Assembly (NCBI RefSeq): GCF_009363255.1
Contig: NZ_CP045318.1
Location: 1,092,001-1,156,000, forward strand
Length of the DNA stretch: 64,000 nt
Direction: 5' to 3'
Source of the DNA: Roseivivax sp. THAF197b
GTDB taxonomy: Bacteria > Pseudomonadota > Alphaproteobacteria > Rhodobacterales > Rhodobacteraceae
A program made the translations under genes and the position numbers. Of this stretch, positions 32,203-41,511 are shown in pieces (position 1 is the stretch's first letter; each line of letters opens with the position of its first letter). The notes beneath the pieces were generated by a model. That model had not been told where the DNA came from. It searched no databases and saw only the letters and a list, made by a program, of their open reading frames with translations.

Positions 32203-34773
32203 TTAGTCCTGCAGCATCCGCGTGACCATCTCGGTCGTGTCGCGGCTGAGACCCGGTTGGTCCGCGATCCGCTGTAAGGCCGCGCGCATCTTGGCCTGCC
32301 GGTCCGTGTCATAGCGCCGCCAGGTCTGGAACGGTGCACACATCCGCGCCGCCGTCTGCGGGTTCTTCGCATCGAGTTTGACCAGCCAATCGGCTAGAAA
32401 ATCGTAACCCGCCCCATCCGCTCGGTGAAAGCCCGCATGGTTCATGGCGAACGCCCCGAGCACGGCGCGGAAGCGGTTGGGGTTCTTCATGTCGAAGGCC
32501 GGGTGCTGTGTCAGCGCCTCTGCACGGGGCAGGGCGTTGTCCGGCGCTGTGGCCGCGATCTGCATCGCGAACCACTTGTCCATGACGAGCCGGTCCTCTT
32601 GCCATTGCTCCGCAAAGGCCGCGAGCGCTTCGGCATCCTGACCGGCCCGCACGAGGCTCGTCAGGGCCGACAATTGCAGCGTCATGTTGTCCGCGCTCTC
32701 GAATTGCGCCTGCGCGGTGCGCCCCCCGTCGCGACGGGTCTGCAGGCTGAGGACCGCGGCGCCGAGCGCGCGCTTGCCCGATTGCGCGGCATCAGGCGCG
32801 TAAGGCGCATCGACCCGGCAGGCCATGGCCAGACCATCGAGCATCGGCGCCAGTGCCGCCGCCTTCGCCTCCGCCAACGCTTCGGCGGCGGCATAGATGG
32901 CATCGGGGTCCGGCACGACGCCGCGCTCATGCAGGGTCTGCGCCATTTCGGACTGGGTCGGCGCGCCCAGCATCAGCGCACGGAACGCAGGATCGAGCGT
33001 CTCATCCCGGATCACCGCTGTCAGCCCGTCGAGATAGCCCGCATCGGGCGCGGCCCCTTGGGTGATCTGCGCCACGAGGCTTTCGCGCGCGAGCTGACGG
33101 CCCGCTTCCCAGCGATTGAACGGGTCGGTGTCATGGGCCAGGAGGAAGGCACGCTCCTCGGGGCCGGGATCGCGGTCGAGCACCACGGGCGCCGAAAAGC
33201 CGCGCAGGATCGATGGGACCGGTCGCCCCGAGAGCCCCTCGAAGGTGAAGCTCTGCTCGGTTTCCGTCATCTCGAGCAGGGTGGTGGGCACGACCTCATC
33301 ACCATTGGCACCCAGAAGCCCCGTCGCGATGGGCAGGACCTGCGGCGCCTTCTCTGGCTGGCCCGGCGTGGGCGGCGTGTGCTGGTGGAAGGTGAGCGTG
33401 TAGGTGCCGCCATCGCCATCGCCTGAGGGCGCCCAGTTCTCCTTGACCGACAGGCGCGGCGTGCCTGCCTGGCTATACCAGCGCTTGAACTGCGCGAGAT
33501 CCCGACCGGTCACATCCTCGAAGACCCGCAGCCAATCCTCGATCGTGCAGGCCTGTCCGTCATGACGGTCGAAATAGAGCTCGAGCGCCTTGTCATAAGC
33601 CTCGTCGCCCACCAGCCGTTTGAGCATGCCGATCACCTCGGCGCCCTTTTCGTAGATGGTGGCGGTGTAGAAGTTGTTGATTTCCTGAAAGCTTTCTGGC
33701 CGGACGGGATGCGATAGCGGGCCCTGATCCTCGGGAAACTGCCGCGCGCGCAGGTCGATCACATCCGAGATCCGCTTGACCGGGGCGGAGCGCATATCGG
33801 CGGTGAACTGGCTGTCGCGGAAGACGGTCAGCCCTTCCTTGAGGCAGAGCTGGAACCAGTCGCGGCAGGTGATCCGGTTACCCGTCCAGTTGTGGAAATA
33901 TTCATGGGCGATGATCGCCTCGATCCGCTCGAAATTGGCATCTGTCGAGGTCTCGGGCGAGGCCAGAACCGCGGAGGAGTTGAAGATATTCAGCCCCTTG
34001 TTCTCCATCGCGCCCATGTTGAAATCGTCGACCGCGACGATGTTGAAGATGTCGAGATCGTATTCGCGCCCGTAGACCTCTTCGTCCCAGCGCATGGATT
34101 TCTTCAGCGCCTCCATCCCAAAGGCGCATTTGCCCTCGTCGCCCGGCCGCACATAGAGGTTCAGTTCCACCTCGCGACCCGACGCAGTGGTAAAGCGGTC
34201 GGGATGTGCCACGAGATCGCCCGCAACCAGCGCAAAAAGATAGGCCGGTTTCGGCCAGGGATCGTGCCATTCCGCCCAGCCATCGCCCGCCCCCTGCGGA
34301 TTGCCGTTTGACAGGAGCACCGGCAGATCGCCCTCGATCCGCACGGTGAAGACACCCATCACGTCAGGCCGGTCGGGATAATATGTGATCTTGCGGAACC
34401 CCTCGGCCTCGCATTGCGTGCAATACATGCCGTTCGACATGTAGAGCCCCTCGAGGGCCGTATTGGCGGCGGGTGCAATCTCGACCTCCGCCTCCCAGAT
34501 GAAGGGCGCGTCGGGCACGTCGCAGCTCAGTCCTTCCGCGGTCAGCTCGGGCGTCACTTCGGCCCCGTTGATCCGCGCCGAAATGAGCGTCAGCTCCTCG
34601 CCATGCAGAAAAAACCGTCGATCCGTGGCGTCGGGATTTGGCCGGAACGCGATGCGGCTTTTCACCCGGGTCGCATCCGGGTTCAGCGTGAATGTCAGAT
34701 GGACCGCGTCGACCTCGAAGCCGAACGGGGTGTAATCCTTGAGATAGACGGTTTGCGGGCTCGCATCCTTCAC
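32203..34773 (-). CDS. pepN: Aminopeptidase N (M1 family)
   Basis: About 856 residues, a zinc aminopeptidase of broad specificity. Substrate motif GAMENKG, zinc site HEYFHNWTGNR with the third ligand Glu in CLKEGLTVF, and the C-terminal DUF3458-type helical domains of bacterial PepN are all present. I chose GTG at 34773 (MKDASPQTVYLKDYTPFG) because AAGGAG lies 9 nt upstream. The ATG at 34791 would place that Shine-Dalgarno inside the gene and has none itself. Confidence 0.93.
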   Translation of the reverse strand: MKDASPQTVYLKDYTPFGFEVDAVHLTFTLNPDATRVKSRIAFRPNPDATDRRFFLHGEELTLISARINGAEVTPELTAEGLSCDVPDAPFIWEAEVEIAPAANTALEGLYMSNGMYCTQCEAEGFRKITYYPDRPDVMGVFTVRIEGDLPVLLSNGNPQGAGDGWAEWHDPWPKPAYLFALVAGDLVAHPDRFTTASGREVELNLYVRPGDEGKCAFGMEALKKSMRWDEEVYGREYDLDIFNIVAVDDFNMGAMENKGLNIFNSSAVLASPETSTDANFERIEAIIAHEYFHNWTGNRITCRDWFQLCLKEGLTVFRDSQFTADMRSAPVKRISDVIDLRARQFPEDQGPLSHPVRPESFQEINNFYTATIYEKGAEVIGMLKRLVGDEAYDKALELYFDRHDGQACTIEDWLRVFEDVTGRDLAQFKRWYSQAGTPRLSVKENWAPSGDGDGGTYTLTFHQHTPPTPGQPEKAPQVLPIATGLLGANGDEVVPTTLLEMTETEQSFTFEGLSGRPVPSILRGFSAPVVLDRDPGPEERAFLLAHDTDPFNRWEAGRQLARESLVAQITQGAAPDAGYLDGLTAVIRDETLDPAFRALMLGAPTQSEMAQTLHERGVVPDPDAIYAAAEALAEAKAAALAPMLDGLAMACRVDAPYAPDAAQSGKRALGAAVLSLQTRRDGGRTAQAQFESADNMTLQLSALTSLVRAGQDAEALAAFAEQWQEDRLVMDKWFAMQIAATAPDNALPRAEALTQHPAFDMKNPNRFRAVLGAFAMNHAGFHRADGAGYDFLADWLVKLDAKNPQTAARMCAPFQTWRRYDTDRQAKMRAALQRIADQPGLSRDTTEMVTRMLQD

Positions 34774-34918
34774 GCGGTGGCACTCCTTCATGTTTCGTAG
34801 GGCCGGGCTGTTCAATGTGTCGCAGGAACAAGCGGCGTCCACTGGTCGTTAGGTGCGTAACAGCAGATGGGCTTTGGCCTGTCCGCACCTGTAATGTGTT
34901 CAAAGGGGAAGTAATCAG

Positions 34919-35203
34919 ATGTCCGCACCTGATACCAACGTGAAAAACGAAGAAAAGAAGCACCGCCACTCCTTGCTCGGGATCAAGGCCTCGCTTGCCT
35001 ATGGCGTCGGTCTGCTCGCGATTTTCACGATTTACGTGATCACCGCCTCGAATGAGGGCGAAACGGGCGTTGCCGGTGCCGACACGGCCGGATCGTCGAT
35101 GGTCGAAGGGGAGACGGAAGGTACCGCGCTCGAGGGCTACGAGGCCGAAGGGTATGAGCCCGGCGGAAACTCGACCGGATCCGTCACTCTCGAATCCGAA
35201 TGA
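34919..35203 (+). CDS. Small single-span membrane protein
   Basis: 94 residues: a hydrophilic N-terminus with a KNEEKKHRHSLLGIK cluster, one transmembrane helix at about residues 26-43 (LAYGVGLLAIFTIYVITA), and an acidic Gly/Ser/Glu-rich tail (EGYEAEGYEPGGNSTG). The charge pattern puts the N-terminus inside and the tail in the periplasm. I do not recognise a family. GGGGAAG precedes the ATG at about 6 nt. The function is unknown. Confidence 0.75.
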   Translation: MSAPDTNVKNEEKKHRHSLLGIKASLAYGVGLLAIFTIYVITASNEGETGVAGADTAGSSMVEGETEGTALEGYEAEGYEPGGNSTGSVTLESE

Positions 35204-35248
35204 GAGTGAGCGGGCGGCCTTGTGCCGCCCCGTCTATCTGAGGCAGCC

Positions 35249-35416
35249 ATGGCCAAGATGCGCAAGAAGGGCGATCTGCCTCAGAAGACATGCGCCACAT
35301 GCGGTAAGCCCTTCACATGGCGCAAGAAATGGGCGGATGTGTGGGACGAGGTGCGATACTGCTCCGATCGCTGTCGCCGCTCCAAGGGGCGAGCTGGAGA
35401 CGGGTCAAAATCTTAA
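35249..35416 (+). CDS. DUF2256 zinc-finger-like small protein
   Basis: 55 residues, [20 protein letters not shown] then [24 protein letters not shown]. The CxxC...CxxxC arrangement with the WRKKW core is diagnostic of DUF2256, a tiny zinc-ribbon family. The ATG at 35249 has AGG upstream; an ATG nine codons earlier is not needed. The TAA stop lies inside a 20-bp palindrome (35407-35426). The role is unknown. Confidence 0.85.
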   Translation: MAKMRKKGDLPQKTCATCGKPFTWRKKWADVWDEVRYCSDRCRRSKGRAGDGSKS

Positions 35417-35466
35417 TTAAGATTTTGCATTGCCCATGGACGCGCCGAAAATTAATAAATTTTCGG
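35407..35466. terminator. Two adjacent AT-rich perfect inverted repeats
   Basis: 35407-35426 is a perfect palindrome, AAAATCTTAATTAAGATTTT. 35445-35466 has arms CCGAAAATT and AATTTTCGG around AATA. They lie between the convergent DUF2256 and GNAT genes and are far more AT-rich than the surroundings. Each would form a hairpin with T-rich 3' arms in either direction, so a bidirectional terminator is the simplest reading. Confidence 0.65.
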
Positions 35467-35477
35467 TAAGCCGCGCA

Positions 35478-36059
35478 TCAAAGTTCCCGCATCCAGAACT
35501 GCAACTCATGTGCGGTCTCGGCCTCTTGGTCGATATCCTTCCATGAAAATCGCGCGACCACACCGGGCAGCGGCGCGTAATCGCGCTTGCGCCAGAACCC
35601 GTTCAACGGGCGGAAGTCCTCCGGGCGCAGCGGGTGGGTATCGGGGCGCATTACCGCGCAAAACGCCGAATGCGTCCGGCCCAGGGCACGGGCATGCTCT
35701 TCCCGCATGTCGAAAAACAGATGGCCGATGCGCCGCCCCCGGTATTCCGGCAACAGCACCGATTCCGCGCAATAAAAGATGCTGCCGAGATCATGCCCGG
35801 TATTGGAGAAGGCCGCCGCGAAATCCTCGGCGTGATCCTCCATCGGTGTGCCTGTGGCTGCCCCCACCAGACGGTCGCCGTCGAACGCGCCGATCACGAT
35901 CGCATCCGGATTGTCCCGGTAAGCCTGCAGGTAATCCCGTTCGTAGGCCGCATCGCCGTCGTAAAGGTAGGGATATTCGCGAAACACCGCGATCCTGAGG
36001 GCGGCCACGTCGTCCAGCACCGCCTCGAGGGCGTCTCCGGTCAGCGCCTTCACCCGCAT
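35478..36059 (-). CDS. GNAT-family N-acetyltransferase
   Basis: 193 residues. The acetyl-CoA site is in CAESVLLPEYRGRRIGHLFFD (motif A, R-G-R-R-I-G), preceded by VIGAFDGDRLVGAATGTPM. The ATG at 36059 (MRVKALTGDALEAVLDD) overlaps the stop of the upstream gene by one base (TGATG), so it is the last gene of a coupled run 36900 to 35478. The acceptor substrate is not predictable. Confidence 0.87.
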   Translation of the reverse strand: MRVKALTGDALEAVLDDVAALRIAVFREYPYLYDGDAAYERDYLQAYRDNPDAIVIGAFDGDRLVGAATGTPMEDHAEDFAAAFSNTGHDLGSIFYCAESVLLPEYRGRRIGHLFFDMREEHARALGRTHSAFCAVMRPDTHPLRPEDFRPLNGFWRKRDYAPLPGVVARFSWKDIDQEAETAHELQFWMREL

Positions 36060-36454
36060 CAGGATACCTGCCGGATCCAGTCGGAGAGGTTGTAATAGGT
36101 CGCGATCCGCGTGATCCGCCCCTCGTCGAGCGAGAAGAACGACCCCGCAGGCAGCCTGTAGGTCTGACCTTTGGCCTCCGGCAGGCCCGCATCTGTTTGA
36201 AGGTAGGTGCCATTGACCATGTATTCCGCGGCCCCGCGCGCGCCTTTCTCGGCCTCGAAGATCACGAGCTCCGTCAGTTTCTCGTCGTAGCAGCGCGACA
36301 TGTGCGCGCAAAAGTCACGAAACGCGTCGCGCCCGATGCGCACATCGCCCTCGTTGACGTGGTGAGCGACATCCTCGGACAAACAATCGATCATCGCGTC
36401 CGTATCGCCGCGATTGAACGCGTCGAAATAGCGGGTCAGGGTCGGATGGCTCAT
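36059..36454 (-). CDS. SnoaL/NTF2-like (ketosteroid-isomerase-fold) protein
   Basis: 131 residues of the cone-shaped NTF2-like fold: LTRYFDAFNRGDTDAMIDCL then EDVAHHVNEGDVRIGRDAF and the C-terminal GRITRIATYYNLSDWIRQV. It is a small-molecule-binding or isomerase-like domain with unknown substrate. I start at 36454 (MSHPTLTR), which overlaps the upstream stop as ATGA; an ATG at 36466 adds four residues. Its coupling with a phosphatase and a GNAT gene suggests co-expression only. Confidence 0.83.
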   Translation of the reverse strand: MSHPTLTRYFDAFNRGDTDAMIDCLSEDVAHHVNEGDVRIGRDAFRDFCAHMSRCYDEKLTELVIFEAEKGARGAAEYMVNGTYLQTDAGLPEAKGQTYRLPAGSFFSLDEGRITRIATYYNLSDWIRQVS

Positions 36455-36900
36455 CTTGTTCCCCATTTCTCAATCATGTGGCGACGCAACTGGTCGCGGG
36501 TCTGGCGATAGGCCTGAAGCTTGACCTCCCGCGTCTCACCGATCCCGGTGGGATCCATGATCGGCCAGTATTCGACCGACAGGTGAAACTTGGCGGTCAG
36601 CTCCAGCGCCTGGCGGTTCGCGGCAGGCGACATGGCGACGATCAGGTCGAAATCCGACAACGCCTCGCCCATCTCCTCAAGCTCTTCGAAACTGCGCGAC
36701 TTGTGGCGCGAAAGCTCGACGCCGAGCTCCTTGCAGGCGGCGATGGCAAAGCCGTCGATATCGAGATCGCCCAGCACGCCCACCGATTGCACATAAGGCT
36801 CCTGACCATAGAGCTGTTTCATCAGTCCCTCGGCCATGGGGGAGCGGACCGCGTTGTGATCGCAGCAGAACAGCACCGAACGGGGCAGGGTCTGGGGCAT
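36451..36900 (-). CDS. Low-molecular-weight protein-tyrosine-phosphatase-like protein
   Basis: 149 residues. The P-loop is CDHNAVRS (nucleophile Cys13, Arg19; C-X5-R) and the general-acid Asp is in MDPTG. The fold is shared by LMW-PTPs and arsenate reductases of the ArsC-thioredoxin type. In Rhodobacterales this gene stands next to UPF0262 and hisD, as here, so a housekeeping role is more likely than arsenic resistance. The start ATG at 36900 is one base from the UPF0262 stop. Confidence 0.87.
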   Translation of the reverse strand: MPQTLPRSVLFCCDHNAVRSPMAEGLMKQLYGQEPYVQSVGVLGDLDIDGFAIAACKELGVELSRHKSRSFEELEEMGEALSDFDLIVAMSPAANRQALELTAKFHLSVEYWPIMDPTGIGETREVKLQAYRQTRDQLRRHMIEKWGTR

Positions 36901-36901
36901 C

Positions 36902-37381
36902 TCAGCCGCCGAATTGCAGCACGCAGACCAGCGTGAAGAGCCGCCGCGCCGTGTCGTCGTCGATCTCGGCCTTGCCGTCGAGCCGGTCCTGCAACAGCCG
37001 CGCGCCTTCATCATGGATGCCCCGGCGGGCCATGTCGATCGTCTCGATCTGGCTTGGCGGCAGCGATTTCACCGCGTCGAAATAGCTTTTACAGATCTGG
37101 AAATAATCCTTCACCACCTGCCGAAAGGGCGAGAGCGAAAGGTGAAACTCGCTGGCCTTGGTGCCGTCTTCGGTGGTCACGTCGAAGACCAGCCGCTTGT
37201 CCCGGATCGCGAGCGTCAGCCGGTAAGGCCCCTCCGGCGGGGGCGTGCCGTCCCGTGCGGGCAGGGTGAAGGTGTTCTCTTCCATCAGGTCGAACAGGGC
37301 GACGCGGCGCTCTTGCTCGATCTCGGGCGTGGGCGGGGGCAGGTTCGCGTCATCAAGCGCGATATCGGCGATGTAGCTCAT
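36902..37381 (-). CDS. UPF0262 family protein
   Basis: 159 residues, start ATG at 37381 (MSYIADIALDDANLPPP). Characteristic stretches are TPEIEQERRVALFDLMEENTF, LSLSPFRQVVKDYFQIC and IDMARRGIHDEGARLL. This family is restricted to alphaproteobacteria and normally lies between hisD and a LMW phosphatase, exactly as found. The biochemical role is unknown. Confidence 0.92.
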   Translation of the reverse strand: MSYIADIALDDANLPPPTPEIEQERRVALFDLMEENTFTLPARDGTPPPEGPYRLTLAIRDKRLVFDVTTEDGTKASEFHLSLSPFRQVVKDYFQICKSYFDAVKSLPPSQIETIDMARRGIHDEGARLLQDRLDGKAEIDDDTARRLFTLVCVLQFGG

Positions 37382-37513
37382 GAATAACGGTCCGGCATGT
37401 CTGCCGTCCTGCCTAGCGGCAAAGACCGGGCCGGGCAACGATGCATTCGTCGAAGGTCCGGCCGGCAGCCCTGATCAGGCCTGCGCGTCGGGACATGCGC
37501 AGGAAAGTGGCGC

Positions 37514-38815
37514 TTATCGGTTCAGCTTCTCGAGCCGTGCCGTGACGGATAGCCCATGCGCCTCGAGGCTTTCGGCCCGCGCCAGCGTTTCGGCGGCAGG
37601 TCCGATGGCCCGCAAGGCCTCCGGTGTCATCTTGGCCAGCGTCGTGCGCTTGACGAAATCCATCACCGAAAGGCCCGACGAAAAGCGCGCGGAGCGGGCC
37701 GTGGGCAGGACGTGGTTCGGCCCGCCGACGTAATCGCCGATGGCCTCCGGCGTCCATTGCCCAAGGAAGATGGCGCCCGCATGGGTGATCTTTTCTGACA
37801 GCGCATCGGGATCGGCCACGCAGAGCTCCAAGTGCTCGGGCGCGATGCGGTTCGACAGCGCCGCCGCCTCCTCGAGATCGCGCGCCACGACAATGGCACC
37901 GAAATCACGCCAGGATGCGCCCGCAACCGCGCGCCGTTCCAGCGTTTGCAGCCGGGTCTCGACGGCATCGGCCACGGCGCGGCCGAAAGCGGCATCGGTG
38001 GTGATCAGGATCGACTGCGCGCTCTCGTCATGCTCGGCCTGGCTCATCAGGTCGAGCGCGATCCAGTCGGGATCGTTGTCGCCATCGGCGATCACGAGGA
38101 TCTCCGACGGCCCCGCGATCATGTCGATGCCCACACGGCCGAAGACGCGGCGCTTGGCAGCGGCAACGAAGGCATTGCCGGGCCCCGTGATCTTGTCCAC
38201 CGGCGCGATGGTCTCGGTGCCGTAGGCCAGTGCCGCAATGGCCTGCGCGCCGCCCACGCGGTAGATTTCGTCAACGCCCGCGATGCGCGCGGCCAGCATG
38301 ACCAGCGGGTTTATCACGCCATCCGGCGTCGGCACCGTGATGGCCAGCCGCCCGACGCCTGCGACTTTCGCAGGCACCGCGTTCATCAGCACCGAAGACG
38401 GGTAGGAGGCGATGCCGCCCGGCACGTAAAGCCCTGCCGCCGACACCGGCGTCCAGCGCCAGCCAAGCTCGGCCCCCGTCTCGTCGGTCCAGCGCTGATC
38501 CTCGGGCATCTGGCGCGCGTGATAGGCCCGGATGCGGTCTGCGGCGGTCTCCAGTGCCTGCCGCTCGGCCTCGGGCACCTTGGCGATCTCGGCATCGACC
38601 TCGTCGCGGCTGACGGCGATCTTGTCCGCAGTGATTTCCATCCGGTCGAATTTCGCGGTGTAGTCCAGAAGGGCCGCATCGCCCCGCGCCCGCACGTCTG
38701 CGATGATCGCGGCGACGGTGTCGTCCACATCGGGGCTGTCTTCGCGCTTGGCGGTCAGAAGCGCGGCAAAGGCGGCCTCGAAATCGGATTGTGTCGTGTT
38801 CAGAAAGACGGGCAT
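37514..38815 (-). CDS. hisD: Histidinol dehydrogenase
   Basis: 433 residues; NAD-dependent zinc enzyme that oxidises L-histidinol to L-histidine in two steps. Motifs include AGLYVPGGIASYPSSVLMNA (about 130-149), the KITGPGNAFVAAAKR and GIDMIAGPSEILVIAD blocks, HDESAQSIL, and IAPEHLELC with the catalytic Glu/His. The C-terminal GGPNHVLPTARSARFSSGL block is also present. The ATG at 38815 is the family start. It is probably co-transcribed with UPF0262 downstream. Confidence 0.96.
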   Translation of the reverse strand: MPVFLNTTQSDFEAAFAALLTAKREDSPDVDDTVAAIIADVRARGDAALLDYTAKFDRMEITADKIAVSRDEVDAEIAKVPEAERQALETAADRIRAYHARQMPEDQRWTDETGAELGWRWTPVSAAGLYVPGGIASYPSSVLMNAVPAKVAGVGRLAITVPTPDGVINPLVMLAARIAGVDEIYRVGGAQAIAALAYGTETIAPVDKITGPGNAFVAAAKRRVFGRVGIDMIAGPSEILVIADGDNDPDWIALDLMSQAEHDESAQSILITTDAAFGRAVADAVETRLQTLERRAVAGASWRDFGAIVVARDLEEAAALSNRIAPEHLELCVADPDALSEKITHAGAIFLGQWTPEAIGDYVGGPNHVLPTARSARFSSGLSVMDFVKRTTLAKMTPEALRAIGPAAETLARAESLEAHGLSVTARLEKLNR

Positions 38816-38904
38816 TGCGGCGACCTCTCTAGCCTGTTGCCCGGGGTTCTAGCGGGATGCGCGCCGGGCGCAACCGGGGCAGGGGGCCGCACGCCACCCG
38901 GGGA

Positions 38905-39555
38905 TCAACCGGTCCGAAGTTCGGGACGCAAGGCCAGACGGTCGAGATGGGCGGCCGCACCTCCGAAATCCGCGCGCGCATTGCGCTTGTCCGGAAAGGC
39001 AAGGCAGGCCAGACCCGCCGCACGTGCGGCCCTAAGCCCATGTGCCGTGTTCTCCACGGCAATCGCGTCATGCGGCAGGGTTTCAAGCTCCAGCAGCGCC
39101 TTCAGGTAGCTGTCGGGGGAGGGCTTCGGCGCCACGCGGTTTGCGCGGGTCACAATTGCATGGAAACTGTCGCGGCCCAGATGAGTCGCCCTGAGCACCG
39201 CATCCACGATGGCCTCGGAGGCAGAGGAGACCAGCCCGATCCGCCAACCCTTGGTGCGGGCCTCGGCAATCGTGTCGGCGACACCCGGCCGCAATGTGAC
39301 GGGGCGGGTCAGCGCGGTCTGAACGATTTCCGACTTGCGGCGGGCCAGCGCGTCGACATCAACATGGAGTTCCGAGGCCTCCGCGTGCCGGGCGATCCGC
39401 GCACGGTCGCTCAATGCGCAGGGATGCGATTTCAGGTCCTCGTCGCTCCATTTCCAGTCGAGCCCGACCTCTCCGAAAGCGCGATTGAACGCATCGCGTT
39501 GCACGGCCGACGTCTCGACCAGGACGCCGATGGAACCGAGAAGGAGGGCTGGCAT
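38905..39555 (-). CDS. Degenerate HAD-superfamily protein
   Basis: 216 residues with the overall plan of phosphoglycolate-phosphatase-like HADs: a helical cap (about 15-80), motif II IGLVSSAS, the APKPSPDSYLKAL lysine region, and the motif IV-like AVENTAHGLRAARAAGL. Motif I, normally FDLDGVLVDT, here reads LLGSIGVLVET, so both the nucleophile and acid Asp are replaced (Gly and Ile). It should lack classical phosphatase activity. Start ATG at 39555 (MPALLLGSIG) with AAGGAGG before it on the minus strand is ambiguous in spacing. Confidence 0.85.
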   Translation of the reverse strand: MPALLLGSIGVLVETSAVQRDAFNRAFGEVGLDWKWSDEDLKSHPCALSDRARIARHAEASELHVDVDALARRKSEIVQTALTRPVTLRPGVADTIAEARTKGWRIGLVSSASEAIVDAVLRATHLGRDSFHAIVTRANRVAPKPSPDSYLKALLELETLPHDAIAVENTAHGLRAARAAGLACLAFPDKRNARADFGGAAAHLDRLALRPELRTG

Positions 39556-39708
39556 ATACGGGAGCTCCGGAAAAGATGCATTGGGAATGCTATCAACACC
39601 AGAGTGGCGCCCCGGTTCCACCGTTTCGATAGAGAATTTGTGATGAAGAACAGAGGGATGAGCGCTTCGGCGGGTCTATGCCCGATAGGGGCGCTCGCAC
39701 GGCGAAAG

Positions 39709-39727
39709 CCCGCGCAAAACGCGCGGG
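39709..39727 (-). terminator. Hairpin after the murA / DUF2948 operon
   Basis: CCCGCGC and GCGCGGG form a perfect 7-bp stem with a five-base loop. On the minus strand it is followed by CTTTCGCC, a weak T-tract. It lies about 50 bases beyond the DUF2948 stop, so it plausibly ends that operon. Confidence 0.5.
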
Positions 39728-39777
39728 GGCTGTCGCTCATGATAAGGCTTTATTGCAGGTGCGAAAGGCGGACCCGA

Positions 39778-40242
39778 TCAGTCCAGCGGATGATCCGGCC
39801 GCTTGCCCGAGGGCGCGAGGTAAGGCCGCGTTACGTCCTTCACGCGCAGCTCCAGCGCTTCGACCTCCGCGCGGATCGCGCCGTCGCCCGCAAGCGTGAT
39901 CTCGACGAAGCCCGCGCCGTCCTCGCCCGGCTGAAAGGCGATGGACAGGATCTGTAGGATGGTATCCGCATCGCCGCGCGTCACGCCCTGGCTGGCCACC
40001 TTGAGCACGTTCTCCACGGACAGAACGGCCTGCACCCGCTCGACATCTGCGCGCGTTTCCTCGTGGCGCAGACGGTTGATGAGAAGGGCCAGACGCCGCT
40101 CTTTCCGCGAGAAGGAAATTTCGGTCGCAGGCAGCACCGCGTCCTGCACCAGCGCGGACAACACCGCCAGATCGTCGATGTCGAGCGCCCCGAGGTTCAG
40201 CGGCTTCGGCGTCGCGTCTTCGAAACGTGCGTCTTCGCTCAT
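39778..40242 (-). CDS. DUF2948 family protein
   Basis: 154 residues, [20 protein letters not shown] followed by [20 protein letters not shown] and [18 protein letters not shown]. This domain occurs in alphaproteobacteria, nearly always between murA and hisD, matching this locus. The start overlaps the murA stop (ATGA), so it is coupled to cell-wall synthesis genes. No catalytic motif is evident and the function is unknown. Confidence 0.9.
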   Translation of the reverse strand: MSEDARFEDATPKPLNLGALDIDDLAVLSALVQDAVLPATEISFSRKERRLALLINRLRHEETRADVERVQAVLSVENVLKVASQGVTRGDADTILQILSIAFQPGEDGAGFVEITLAGDGAIRAEVEALELRVKDVTRPYLAPSGKRPDHPLD

Positions 40243-41507
40243 GCTTCCTTGATCCTTTCGATCTCGGCACCCACGCCGCGAAGCTTGCGCACCACATGCT
40301 CATAGCCGCGATCGAGGTGGTAGACCCGGTTGACCTGCGTTTCGCCCTCGGCCGCGAGTCCTGCGAGGATCAGCGACACCGAGGCCCGCAGATCGGTCGC
40401 CATGACCGGCGCGCCCTTGAGCTTGTCGACGCCCGTCACGGTGGCGGTGCCCCCCTGCACGTCGATTTTCGCGCCCATCCGCATCAATTCGGGCGCATGC
40501 ATGAAGCGGTTTTCGAAGATCTTCTCTTCCAGAACGCTGGTGCCTTCGGCGGTGCACAGAAGCGCCATCATCTGCGCCTGCAGGTCGGTGGGGAAGCCGG
40601 GGAAGGGCTCCGTGGTGACATCGACCGCCGAGACGCGGCCATTCTTGCGGGACACTTTCAGGCCGGTCGTCGTCTCTTCGACCGAGATGCCCGCCGCGTC
40701 GAGCTTTTCGCAGAAGGCCGCGACCAGCCGGATCTCCCCGCCCAGGCACTCTACCTCGCCGCCGCAGATCGCGGGCGCCAGCATATAGGTGCCTAGCTCG
40801 ATCCGGTCGGTGACGACGCGGTGGGTGGCGCCGCCCAGCCGCTCGACGCCTTGAATGGTGATCGTGTCGGTACCGTCGCCTTCGATCTGGGCGCCCATGC
40901 GGCGCAGACAATCGGCCAGATCGACGATTTCCGGCTCTTTCGCCGCGTTATTCAGCACCGTCGTGCCCTTCGCGAGCGTTGCGGCCATCAGCGCATTCTC
41001 CGTGGCGCCCACGGAGACAAGCGGAAACTCGAACGTGCCGCCTTTCAGACCGCCCGGCGCCTTGGCATGGACGTAGCCGTCCCGCAGGTCGAGCTCCGCG
41101 CCCATGGCTTCCAGCGCGCGCAGATGCAGGTCCACGGGCCGCGCCCCGATGGCGCAGCCGCCGGGCAGGGAGACCACCGCATGCCCGTCCCGCGCCAGCA
41201 TCGGGCCCAGAACGAGGATTGAGGCGCGCATCTTGCGGACGATGTCGTATTCGGCCTTGTGGTTATGGATGTCATGGCTCGACAGGGCCAGGACATGCCC
41301 GTCCTGCAGGCTGGAGACTTCCGCGCCCAGCGATTGCAGCAGCGTGGTCATGGTGCGGATATCCGACAGACGCGGCGCGTTGGTCAGCGTCAGCGGCTCT
41401 TCGGACAGAAGCGTCGCGGGCATGAGCGTGAGGCAGGCATTCTTCGCGCCCGCGATGGGGATCTGGCCCGAAAGCGGGCCGCCTCCGGTGACGACGATGG
41501 AATCCAT
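40239..41507 (-). CDS. murA: UDP-N-acetylglucosamine 1-carboxyvinyltransferase
   Basis: 422 residues; first committed step of peptidoglycan synthesis, transferring enolpyruvate from PEP to UDP-GlcNAc. Lys22 (GAKNACL) and the reactive Cys118 in [21 protein letters not shown] are present, so it is expected to be fosfomycin-sensitive. [18 protein letters not shown] and [14 protein letters not shown] motifs are present. Start ATG at 41507; a 49-residue gene ends 5 bases upstream, suggesting one transcript 41661 to 39778. Confidence 0.96.
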   Translation of the reverse strand: MDSIVVTGGGPLSGQIPIAGAKNACLTLMPATLLSEEPLTLTNAPRLSDIRTMTTLLQSLGAEVSSLQDGHVLALSSHDIHNHKAEYDIVRKMRASILVLGPMLARDGHAVVSLPGGCAIGARPVDLHLRALEAMGAELDLRDGYVHAKAPGGLKGGTFEFPLVSVGATENALMAATLAKGTTVLNNAAKEPEIVDLADCLRRMGAQIEGDGTDTITIQGVERLGGATHRVVTDRIELGTYMLAPAICGGEVECLGGEIRLVAAFCEKLDAAGISVEETTTGLKVSRKNGRVSAVDVTTEPFPGFPTDLQAQMMALLCTAEGTSVLEEKIFENRFMHAPELMRMGAKIDVQGGTATVTGVDKLKGAPVMATDLRASVSLILAGLAAEGETQVNRVYHLDRGYEHVVRKLRGVGAEIERIKEA

Positions 41508-41511
41508 GACC

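Noticed and set aside
36451..36900. Arsenate reductase of an arsenic operon
   Set aside because: No arsB/arsH/arsR neighbours; the conserved hisD-UPF0262 context points to a housekeeping LMW-phosphatase-like protein.
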